Source: Lachnospiraceae bacterium (GTDB lineage Bacteria > Bacillota > Clostridia > Lachnospirales > Lachnospiraceae). From it: a stretch of DNA of 61,372 nucleotides. Position numbers and translations under genes: made by a program. The stretch is taken from contig JAIKZQ010000041.1 of assembly GCA_024682075.1 (NCBI GenBank), positions 1-61,372 on the forward strand, written 5' to 3'. Below the pieces are notes generated by a model. It saw only the letters and a list, made by a program, of their open reading frames with translations. It had not been told where the DNA came from and did not search any database. Positions 16,755 through 25,206 of this stretch are shown here, piece after piece; position 1 is the stretch's first letter; the number at the start of each line of letters is the position of its first letter.

Positions 16755-17039
16755 ACCAAATGGATTACTATCTATGACTTCCTGATATCCTTCAGCAACT
16801 TCCTGCAGCATCTCAGCAATATTGTTTGCAGGTTCGATGCACTGATTTACGGCACCGGCTATCTCATCAAGTGCTGCTCCAAGCTGTTCCTGGTGAGGAC
16901 CTATTGTTCCGGCATACTCATCGGCAACGGACCTCATTGTATTGGTTTCGCTTCGTATCAGTTCACCGCCCTCTAATATACGGGAAGCACAGTCATTCAG
17001 AGCCTGAACTCCTTCATCACTACAAGCATATTTAGCCAT
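16740..17039 (-). CDS. N-terminal secretion module of the split toxin, 99 residues
   Basis: This helical module (MAKYACSDEGVQALNDC onward) aligns along its length with residues 1-95 of the zincin toxin candidate: both have an IRSETxxMRS stretch, a GPHxxxL motif, AxAxxExAxxIAE-like helices and an FGG/FGAG end. Its size and helical hairpin character recall WXG100 and related T7SS targeting domains, though there is no WxG. AAAGGAGAGAG precedes the ATG. As read, it stops immediately after the glycine run where its paralogue continues into linker and toxin. It could also act alone as a small secreted partner. Confidence 0.78.
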   Translation of the reverse strand: MAKYACSDEGVQALNDCASRILEGGELIRSETNTMRSVADEYAGTIGPHQEQLGAALDEIAGAVNQCIEPANNIAEMLQEVAEGYQEVIDSNPFGAGGN

Positions 17040-17051
17040 AATCTCTCTCCT

Positions 17052-17333
17052 TTAATCGCAACCGTTTGCTCTGGCAGCTTTCTCACGGATCTGTTCCATT
17101 TCGCGGTTAAGTGCGGCAATGACTTCGTTGATCGACTGAAGTGAGTCATTTATCTTGCCAAGTGCAGTGCGAAGGTTACCGTTGCTTCTTTCCGCAGCGG
17201 GATCATTATCAGTGTTATCAACGCAATCCTGACCCGCTGTGTACATACCGTTTACAGCCTCAAACACCTTATTGGTATAGGCTCTGAGCTGCTCGATCAC
17301 TTCCTCGTAGCTTTGTTCATCTGCTCCCTGCAT
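17052..17333 (-). CDS. WXG100-like small helical protein, 93 residues
   Basis: The protein is of WXG100 size, all helical, and reads as two amphipathic helices with a polar turn (DCVDNTDNDP, about 37-46). It lacks the WxG motif itself. It lies between the EssC-like ATPase gene and the toxin genes, separated by 18 and 12 bases, the typical place for a T7SS substrate or co-secreted partner. AGGAGGAAAGCAAA precedes the ATG. The assignment is by size, shape and context. Confidence 0.65.
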   Translation of the reverse strand: MQGADEQSYEEVIEQLRAYTNKVFEAVNGMYTAGQDCVDNTDNDPAAERSNGNLRTALGKINDSLQSINEVIAALNREMEQIREKAARANGCD

Positions 17334-17351
17334 TTTGCTTTCCTCCTATAA

Positions 17352-20300
17352 TCAATTAAAGGGACTGATCAATTCACCGCTTTCCGAAACACCCCATCCA
17401 TCCCAGTCAATACCCTGATTCAGGTATGATCTGAATGAGAAGCCTTCAAGAAGGTCATAGTACTGACAGATGTGTTCGTCCAGCGTACTTGCGATCTTGG
17501 AACCGAATACTTCCCTGGAATCTTCGGCAGACATCTGGAAAGATAATCTGTGTCTGAACCATTCAGCCTTGAGCATTGCTGCTTTCAGATCGGCGTAATT
17601 GTTAAGATATGCTGCAAAATGATATCCGTAACGGCTTCCCTGCTTCAGGAGATACTGAAGATCGCCAAGTGCATTGTATTCGCCTGTCTGCTCGGTCTGC
17701 TGTTTTGAATCCTTCTCAGCTTCTTTAATCTCGGAAGCTGCTTCTTTGGTCTGTGTCGCTTCGCTACCGGTTTCACCCGACTGCTCTGTTCCGGGCTGAT
17801 GATTCTTTGCCCATTCCTCAGCTGCTTTATCGAAGAAGTCTTTCTTTGCCTTTGCAAGAAGCTCATTCAGTTCTTTCCCGGCCAGACCGGAATTCTCGCT
17901 CTTGATCCTTCTCTTTTCTTTTATCCAGGCGGAAGCAACCTGTCTCTGTGCTTCTTCGTCTTCAGTCAGCGACTTTACGGGTTGCTGCATGGCTGCCATC
18001 TTTGATTCCAGTGAACCGTCACCTTCCACAACAGCCTGCGCGGGTGCGCCGTCTGCAAATGCAAAATCTCCGCAGATCCTTTCCATGCCGAGCAGGAGGA
18101 TCAGATCACTTCCCGATTCTTTGGCAGCGACCTTCTTCTTCAGGCTTCTGATCGAATCGCATATAGCCGCCATATCCCTGACAACGATGCCCAGCTCGGA
18201 GAACACAGGCTCATATGTCTTAAAGATCTTGCTTCTAGAATAGGTCCATATCTGAATCTTCTGGCCCTGCATTTTAAACTGTTTAGCCATGGACACAAGG
18301 ATCGATGCAGCACACATCTGCTCATTCAGTGATGAGAACAGAAGGATGTTCTCTCTTGCTTCCTGAGTGATGCTTACAGGCCTCATGTCAGTCATGAGCC
18401 TGGGTCTTCCGAATGAAACAAGTATCTCGTCCTTGTCCAGTCCTCTTTCCGCCCTTATGGCATCAAATCTTGATCTGATATCACTTTCGACATACATGTC
18501 ATAACTGTTGCCGTCTACGACGATCGGATGCTTATCAACATACGCACCTATGTCATTAGGGTTGTATTCATTAACCTTATGCATCTGATTGTTTACTTTA
18601 TTGATCAGATCTTCCTGCTTCTTGTAAGGCTTTCCGGGACTGTCCTTGTCATCAAAGTAGAGAACGGTTGTCCTTCTGACCAGAACCCTGTCTTCTTTCT
18701 CGGACTTTTCCCTGTATTTGATCAGAGCATGATATACCGGCAAAGCATCAATCCAGTTCTGAACCTGATCGGTCTTCTGGGATGCCGACAGTTCGAGAGT
18801 CTCAACGATCTCGGATTTAGCTGCCTTCATAGCTATTCTCATCTGTATCTGAGCCTTGGCAGTGGCAGTAAGGCCCGTGACACCTGTGGTGAAAGTCTGG
18901 CTGGAGAACAGGAATTTCATTCCCAGAGCTCTTCCTTTTGCAAGAAGATTCTGAAGCTTTAATCTGTACTCCACAGAATCGTTGATCGCCTGTGACATGA
19001 TCGAGAATTCATCAAGTATCACGAAAATGACAGGCATATATGTATCCGTGGGAACTTTCTCAACCTTTTTAAGCTCACGATTCTTCATGAAGAATCTCTG
19101 ACGTTCCATCATTTTCTCGGTGAGCCTGTCAATAAGGTCAAAGATCAGTTCCTGCGATTCATCGAGCAGGATGTATCTTACATGAGGAGGCATGGGATTG
19201 ATGTATTGGGCAAACTCGGACATCTTGAAATCCGCAAGCCAAAGTTCCACATCATCCGGATGATAATTCTTGATGATGCCCGTGATAAGGGAGTGCAGGA
19301 AGGTGGACTTACCGGATCCGGATGCACCCATGAGGAACGAAGCAAAGTTCTCATTTTCAAAGACTATGCTGTGAAGCTGATCCTTGCCGTCTACACCGTA
19401 CGGAAGATCAAGAAGCTTTTTGCCTCTGGTGTATTCAACCTCGCCTTTAAGCAGGCCTCTTTCGGAGTAATCGGTAATCTTCTTTCCCTTGCCATGGCTG
19501 ACACTTCTGATTGCATCGCAGTACTCGGAAGGCAGCTGATATCTGAAAGGATACCATGCGAAACTATGCCCGGCTTCCTGACCGAACTTTATCGTAGTTT
19601 CCTTCATCGTCATGGAAATGCTGATGATGTTCTCACCAACATAATCGGAAAAACCGAATTCCTCTTCTTCGTCTTTCTGCGCGGACACCTTTACGGCAAT
19701 GAAAGATACGCCGTAGCGCTCATAATTACTGAAGATCCTGCGTGCATATTCCTCATCATCGCCCTTGAATTCATTAGGCCATCCGACCAGGACAACCACG
19801 CTTCTCTGGATCTTCTTTTCCGTGCCGACAGCACTGTTGTACTCTGAAACAGTATCATAGTTTTCAAGAGTATCATCTATGTCACTGAATGAAGAGATGA
19901 TATTCTCCAGAGTCTGCTGGATCTGTTCCTCATTCTTCGGAATAGGCTCGAGAACCGCAGTTCCCTCCAGACCCTTAAGTCCTCCGACAAGTGCGGAATT
20001 CTGTCTGACAGCATCAATGATGTAGAGCTTCCTGCTGCCCACAGGTGACTTGTCTATGATCTGGAACAGCAGATTCCTGATACCTGCGTCCATTTCATTC
20101 ATCTTCTTCCTGGCAGGGACGCAGGATATGGTCATTGCGAACTCTTCTGAACCCGTGATCCTTTCAAGAGGAAGGTAAACCTTGCTGGTTTTCTCGTCGA
20201 AAAACATTCCCAGCTTGAGTTTGAACTTCTCCCGGTTTTCCTCTATGACATTTATTGCAGTGCCGAATGCTCCGGGGAAAAGGAAATCAGGATCCTTCTC

Positions 20301-20897
20301 ATGATTCATATAAACCGCGGGAACACTCTGGTACATTCTGGATTCGTTACCTTCAAGAACATTAGCGGCAAACGAGTTAACTGCATCGCTCTCGAGGTAT
20401 GCCCTGATCTTCTCCTTTATGCCGGCGATCTGCTCATTCAGTTCCTTGATCTGCGCAGGAGCACCGATATTGTAATCATTGTCCAGCTCGACGATCTTGG
20501 CCTGGAATTCTTCCTTTTTCTTGCCGAGGAACAACAGGTCGCAGTTTGCAACCAGATATACTCTCTGTGCATAAGTGTCATCCTCAGCCATGGGATCGAT
20601 CATCATTGCCCAGATCCTGAGTCTGTTTAGGTTGACTCTGTATCCGGGAGGTGCCTCGATGGTAGGAAGATTCTTGCTTGTCATATGCTTCTCGGCAAGC
20701 TGAATGAAGCCCTTTATCTTCAGCTCATAATCATCAATCTTCTTGAGCTGATTCTGCAGGTTTTCTATCCTCTTGGGTATTTCCTCGTCTCTTTTCTTGC
20801 CTATCCCGTCTATCTGGGAATTAAGCTCATCAATCCTCGAGCGGAAATCTTCAAGAACCTTATATATTTGATTGTATTCTTCCAATAAGGTGCTCAT
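17352..20897 (-). CDS. EssC-like FtsK/SpoIIIE ATPase, 1181 residues
   Basis: The N-terminal ~75 residues and the segment near 130-170 are coiled coil. The first ATPase domain has Walker A GASGSGKST near residue 526 and Walker B VIFVILDEFS near 625, with a QTFTTGVTG sensor-like segment after it. This is the layout of FtsK/HerA motors such as EssC, which drive T7SS export. A second ATPase-like domain in the C-terminal third (from SFGRPRLM) lacks clear Walker motifs, as is common in EssC. There are no FHA domains and no obvious membrane helices, so membrane attachment would come from partners. ATG 20897 is preferred over 20909 because GGAGAG precedes it and the upstream gene stops one base before. 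Confidence 0.88.
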   Translation of the reverse strand: MSTLLEEYNQIYKVLEDFRSRIDELNSQIDGIGKKRDEEIPKRIENLQNQLKKIDDYELKIKGFIQLAEKHMTSKNLPTIEAPPGYRVNLNRLRIWAMMIDPMAEDDTYAQRVYLVANCDLLFLGKKKEEFQAKIVELDNDYNIGAPAQIKELNEQIAGIKEKIRAYLESDAVNSFAANVLEGNESRMYQSVPAVYMNHEKDPDFLFPGAFGTAINVIEENREKFKLKLGMFFDEKTSKVYLPLERITGSEEFAMTISCVPARKKMNEMDAGIRNLLFQIIDKSPVGSRKLYIIDAVRQNSALVGGLKGLEGTAVLEPIPKNEEQIQQTLENIISSFSDIDDTLENYDTVSEYNSAVGTEKKIQRSVVVLVGWPNEFKGDDEEYARRIFSNYERYGVSFIAVKVSAQKDEEEEFGFSDYVGENIISISMTMKETTIKFGQEAGHSFAWYPFRYQLPSEYCDAIRSVSHGKGKKITDYSERGLLKGEVEYTRGKKLLDLPYGVDGKDQLHSIVFENENFASFLMGASGSGKSTFLHSLITGIIKNYHPDDVELWLADFKMSEFAQYINPMPPHVRYILLDESQELIFDLIDRLTEKMMERQRFFMKNRELKKVEKVPTDTYMPVIFVILDEFSIMSQAINDSVEYRLKLQNLLAKGRALGMKFLFSSQTFTTGVTGLTATAKAQIQMRIAMKAAKSEIVETLELSASQKTDQVQNWIDALPVYHALIKYREKSEKEDRVLVRRTTVLYFDDKDSPGKPYKKQEDLINKVNNQMHKVNEYNPNDIGAYVDKHPIVVDGNSYDMYVESDIRSRFDAIRAERGLDKDEILVSFGRPRLMTDMRPVSITQEARENILLFSSLNEQMCAASILVSMAKQFKMQGQKIQIWTYSRSKIFKTYEPVFSELGIVVRDMAAICDSIRSLKKKVAAKESGSDLILLLGMERICGDFAFADGAPAQAVVEGDGSLESKMAAMQQPVKSLTEDEEAQRQVASAWIKEKRRIKSENSGLAGKELNELLAKAKKDFFDKAAEEWAKNHQPGTEQSGETGSEATQTKEAASEIKEAEKDSKQQTEQTGEYNALGDLQYLLKQGSRYGYHFAAYLNNYADLKAAMLKAEWFRHRLSFQMSAEDSREVFGSKIASTLDEHICQYYDLLEGFSFRSYLNQGIDWDGWGVSESGELISPFN

Positions 20898-20898
20898 A

Positions 20899-23800
20899 TC
20901 ACTCTCCATCTAACGGCGGGAAATATTTAAAAGGCGAATAGCTAAGCATTGACGAATCCCTGACCATGGGATATCTCTGCAGATACAGCTTGAATCCGAG
21001 TCCGTACACATCATCCTGACTCATCATCAGCAGTTCCTTTTTCCTTGCGTATGAATACTCACCGATCATGTACAAATACTGGATGGATACCCATACAGCC
21101 ATTCCCTCATAGATCATTGTCCGGACATCGGGATCTCTGTAGAGTTTCTTGATCTCTTTTTCGTTCCAGTTAAGATACTGCCAGATATGAGTCATCTCAT
21201 GCACAAGTGTATTGATCGTCTCAAGTCTGGGGCTTCCGTTTTCGATGAAAATGCTGTATTTACCGAACATCTTCCTTGCAAATCCAAGCACTCTGGCATC
21301 AGCATCAGTTGTAGGCCTGTATACGCTTCCCCAGCCCCTTGCGATCTTTCTGGCGTCTGCAAGCTTAACCTCAATATCCGTATCAAAATGAATATCGAAG
21401 AAGCCCTCCATGAGGGTCTCGCACTGGTAATAGATCTTGGTGAATTCCTCAAGGGAATTGATCGCTGTTGAAGAGCAGTCATTACATCTTATCCTGCCGT
21501 CCGTAAGCTGTTCAAAACTCACTCCCGTAAGAGGCATTCCACAGAAATCACAGAAGGTCTCCGCCTTAAGATCGATGATGGTATCGTCAAGAGAGTCTCT
21601 TGTTCTTGCCTTGCGGAACTCATTTTGTCCGAATCCGCGCAGGGTAAGATACTTCTTGACTTCATCAAGTTTCAGGCGGTCATCGATCTTGTCAAATCCG
21701 AACTTAAGGAAGCACTCATCCTGATAACGTGTCTTCTTTCTCGAACCGATTCCGATCTCATCAAAACATTCTTCAAAGTATTCTTTATCCAGATCAGATC
21801 CTGTCTCATCGAAAATATCGGTTCCGTCGATGGCAACGATATCAGGGTCTTCTGTCTTGTCGGGCTCGAACATTTCATCCGAAGGATATCCTTCGGTATT
21901 GCCCTTGACGGTATTATCACTGCCTGATGCATTTCCGTCCGCATCTGTTTTAACGGAAGCATCATCACCTTCCGAAACAGGATCGTCATGAATGAGTTCA
22001 TCCTGATTCATGTCGATCACTGCAGTAGAGCCGTCCGCAGAAACCTTGACCGTATCGGCCACGTCGAATGAAAATGCTTCGTCTTTCCTGCTGCCTGACT
22101 CATTCTGAACATCAGCAGTCTCATCGGAAGCCGTCTGTTCCTCGGATGCTGCTTCAGCAGATGCAGCCATTTCTTCAGCCTTTTCGGAAAGATTCTTTTT
22201 ATTCTCTTCCTCGAATTTATCAAGTCCGAAGAGAGTCTTGATCCTCTTGAGGAACTGTCTGCGCGCCTTCTTCTTTTTATGATCCACTTCAGGGAATTCC
22301 GAAGTGACTACCTTCGGATCAACCCTTTCGGGCTCTCTCATCTTCTCGAAATGCCAGACGAGGAAATCGGTGATCAGCTCAAGGAATTTCTTGAGATTCT
22401 TCTCAACCGCTTCGATCAGTCCGAGATCAAGTTCGCTATCCTCGACGATATAGATATACTCATCGGAAATGCTGCCCTCGATATCGTAAACCATATAATT
22501 AAGGACACCGTCCACGTCATCGGGCATGACTGTCAGGGCAGCGATATACTGCCATGCATCAGGGAATATGCTCCTGAATGATTCCGAAAGGAGCATGCAG
22601 ATGGTATATCTGACACGATCGTCGGTATCGGGAAGTTTGATCCTGAGAACATTCTTCTTGTAATACTTTCTGGAGAAATCATCGATCCTGGGATCGCCGC
22701 TGAGATCGTGAACTCTAGCCGAGCGCAGGTCGCCGAGGCTGTTCATCTCGAGATAGCCGGGAGTATTGACCTCAAAGTCCATCTCGATCCTTGCGATCTC
22801 AACATCCATGACAGTGCGAAGCTCCCTTATATCCTCATCGGTATAAGGAGCAAATTTATATTTCCTGATCTGTCTGTAATATCTTCTTCCGTCGTAAAGG
22901 TTGGATGCCCTGTGAAGGACCACGCCGTTATTGGCGGTGACATTTTCAACTCTGTAGTATTTGCCGGCAAATGTAAGCAGATATCCGGGCATCAGAGTCT
23001 GAGTCACATTTCCGAACAGTCTCGCATCAAGGTATTCCTTGCCCGACTCATCCTCACAGACAAAATATGCAGTCTGAAGAGTCTTGCCGAATTCATCCTG
23101 GAATCTGGCCGGATTGATTGAGAAATAAGTCTCACCTGTCACCGAATCGATCGTGAAATCGGACCTGTCGATACGCGGCTTATTGAGTATTGAAATATCC
23201 GTGGACAGATACTTCTTCAAAAGAGTCGAAAGGAGATACATTGCATCATCCGACTCCGTGCCGGCAAGAGTAAACTCCCTTACCACCTCACTTGCCGATA
23301 CTTCACGATTCTGCATCATGAAGAGAAGCTTTATCAGGGTATTTCTCTCTGACTTGGCATAATCAGGTACCATGCAGGGAATCGCATCGGGATTGGTAAG
23401 GAACATTACCGTGTTGCAACGCATATAATCCCTCAGAAGATAGTTTTCCGAGAGAACATTTACGAATGTCTGGGTCTTTCCGCGTGAAAGGAATGTCCTT
23501 ATTGTGGCAAAAAGATTGGTGAACTCATCTTCCGCTATCACGAAATGTTCATCCTTCTCCTCTGCACTCCACAGATCAGGGACAAACTCTATCTTCTCGT
23601 ACATGCTTTCCTGCTGCACGGGAATGTTCATATATCTGCATATAGAGGCATAATACTGTCCAGCGATCCACTTAATGTCGCGAAGAGGAGCTTTTGCCTC
23701 GCCAAACCAGGTGACCTTGGGAATCTGATTCTTGATGGCAACAGCAGCAAGTTCCAGACCGTTTCCGAGATACTTGGTCTGCTTTTCAAAAAGTCTCTGT

Positions 23801-25206
23801 CTAAGGTAATCTCCTTCTGCCTTCCAGCCGATGAACGTGTGAAGATTTCTGGAAATGGGAGGAGCGGCGACTTCGGTTATCTCATCCTGAATGATGTGAG
23901 AAATGGTATCAACAAGTCCGTCGGTAATCCTGTCAGCAATGCAGTATACCGGACGTCTTCCGGATCTTTCCATCTGGCTTGCCAGGATGCTGAGTCCCAC
24001 CTGACCGGTATTGATGATAAGTGATGCTTCCAGCAGGAATACGAATCCGACATTTTCAAGGAAGGATTCGTTAGCGGTCATGACATTATTGTCATAAAGG
24101 GAATTAAAGCCGATTACTCCGATCTCACACTCGGGATCATGGAATGAAAGTTCCTTTACTCTCCAGAAGCTTTCGATCTTGCCGTATTCATCGAGCATTT
24201 CCGAGATCCAAGAGATCAGATCCGCCTTGGATGAATTCCTGCCCACGACGAAGAGACAATACTGACCGGACAGAAGCGTATTGAGCAAAGGAAGTATGAT
24301 GTACTTTCCGAGATCTCTGTAGAACGGATCATAGAAGACGACATTCTTGCCGTTAAGAAGCTTCATCGTGGCAAGGATATCATCGGAGTTATAATTTTCC
24401 GCGCCACCAACAGCTCTGAAGAACTCGGATACCTTCTGCTCGTGAGGCACTTCGGAATCCTTCATCTCCTCAAGAAGGTCGAGGACATTTCTGGTGGAAT
24501 TATCTTCGCAGCCCGTGCCGGAAACCAGGATCTCATGAGGGAACAGCGTGTCATATATTCCTCTCATCTTATAGAAATTCCTGATCTTTCTCGAATAGGA
24601 ATCATCGCCGTCTATGGCCTTGAGGTACTCTTCCTCCGTATAGCCTCCGAGGAAGAGATAGAACTCCACTATGACAATATGGGGAATGAAGGGAAAAATG
24701 AGTGAAGTAAGGGAATGATCTATCGAGACGAATTCCCAGCTGAGTCCCAGAAGAAGTCCACACAACAGCGCAGAAGCATACTTCATCTTCTTGAAGAATT
24801 CCCTGAAAGATATCGCGGAATCTTTAAGGAACCACTTTCCGTACCTGTCATTGTATGCATAGAAATACTTAATGATGCCTACAGGGAAAACAGTCTTCTT
24901 AAGGAAGATGCACAGTATTCCGAACAACACGGCACGCGCTGCTATGTATCCGGCATAAAAGTGTACGTTCAGAAGAATGTTCCTGTCATCCGACAGAAAG
25001 TTAAGTGCGATATTGTCTTCAAAGACATTGGAATCAAATTCCCTGAACAGAAATACAATTGTGACCAATCCATAGGCAAGAGCAATAAAAGGCATTGCAG
25101 CCATCTTATGCCTGTTTTCCTTCTTGCTCTTTACTATGCTATGAACAAGCGTAAGCGCAAACGTCGCACCTATGCCTATACCCAAACGGATCAGTTCTTC
25201 ATTCAT
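20899..25206 (-). CDS. Multi-TM protein with zinc finger and DA1-like metallopeptidase domain, 1435 residues
   Basis: About five hydrophobic helices lie in the first 190 residues. A large middle part (about 230-960) has no motif I recognise, though segments such as GQYCLFVVGRNSS suggest a degenerate nucleotide-binding fold. An acidic low-complexity linker (about 985-1140) follows. Near 1220-1240, CDFC and CNDC form a four-cysteine zinc site, then HEMTHIWQ near 1335 gives an HExxH active site with a downstream Glu in YEGMAVW. A zinc finger followed by HEMxHxW resembles DA1-like peptidases. The ATG at 25206 is chosen for its GAGAGGA site and its 8-base overlap with the upstream gene. It may be the membrane channel or scaffold of the machine. 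Confidence 0.72.
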   Translation of the reverse strand: MNEELIRLGIGIGATFALTLVHSIVKSKKENRHKMAAMPFIALAYGLVTIVFLFREFDSNVFEDNIALNFLSDDRNILLNVHFYAGYIAARAVLFGILCIFLKKTVFPVGIIKYFYAYNDRYGKWFLKDSAISFREFFKKMKYASALLCGLLLGLSWEFVSIDHSLTSLIFPFIPHIVIVEFYLFLGGYTEEEYLKAIDGDDSYSRKIRNFYKMRGIYDTLFPHEILVSGTGCEDNSTRNVLDLLEEMKDSEVPHEQKVSEFFRAVGGAENYNSDDILATMKLLNGKNVVFYDPFYRDLGKYIILPLLNTLLSGQYCLFVVGRNSSKADLISWISEMLDEYGKIESFWRVKELSFHDPECEIGVIGFNSLYDNNVMTANESFLENVGFVFLLEASLIINTGQVGLSILASQMERSGRRPVYCIADRITDGLVDTISHIIQDEITEVAAPPISRNLHTFIGWKAEGDYLRQRLFEKQTKYLGNGLELAAVAIKNQIPKVTWFGEAKAPLRDIKWIAGQYYASICRYMNIPVQQESMYEKIEFVPDLWSAEEKDEHFVIAEDEFTNLFATIRTFLSRGKTQTFVNVLSENYLLRDYMRCNTVMFLTNPDAIPCMVPDYAKSERNTLIKLLFMMQNREVSASEVVREFTLAGTESDDAMYLLSTLLKKYLSTDISILNKPRIDRSDFTIDSVTGETYFSINPARFQDEFGKTLQTAYFVCEDESGKEYLDARLFGNVTQTLMPGYLLTFAGKYYRVENVTANNGVVLHRASNLYDGRRYYRQIRKYKFAPYTDEDIRELRTVMDVEIARIEMDFEVNTPGYLEMNSLGDLRSARVHDLSGDPRIDDFSRKYYKKNVLRIKLPDTDDRVRYTICMLLSESFRSIFPDAWQYIAALTVMPDDVDGVLNYMVYDIEGSISDEYIYIVEDSELDLGLIEAVEKNLKKFLELITDFLVWHFEKMREPERVDPKVVTSEFPEVDHKKKKARRQFLKRIKTLFGLDKFEEENKKNLSEKAEEMAASAEAASEEQTASDETADVQNESGSRKDEAFSFDVADTVKVSADGSTAVIDMNQDELIHDDPVSEGDDASVKTDADGNASGSDNTVKGNTEGYPSDEMFEPDKTEDPDIVAIDGTDIFDETGSDLDKEYFEECFDEIGIGSRKKTRYQDECFLKFGFDKIDDRLKLDEVKKYLTLRGFGQNEFRKARTRDSLDDTIIDLKAETFCDFCGMPLTGVSFEQLTDGRIRCNDCSSTAINSLEEFTKIYYQCETLMEGFFDIHFDTDIEVKLADARKIARGWGSVYRPTTDADARVLGFARKMFGKYSIFIENGSPRLETINTLVHEMTHIWQYLNWNEKEIKKLYRDPDVRTMIYEGMAVWVSIQYLYMIGEYSYARKKELLMMSQDDVYGLGFKLYLQRYPMVRDSSMLSYSPFKYFPPLDGE

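Noticed and set aside
17352..20897. Annotation as chromosome translocase FtsK/SpoIIIE
   Set aside because: There are no N-terminal membrane helices and no gamma domain, while a second ATPase-like domain and a WXG100-sized neighbour point to an EssC-like exporter motor.
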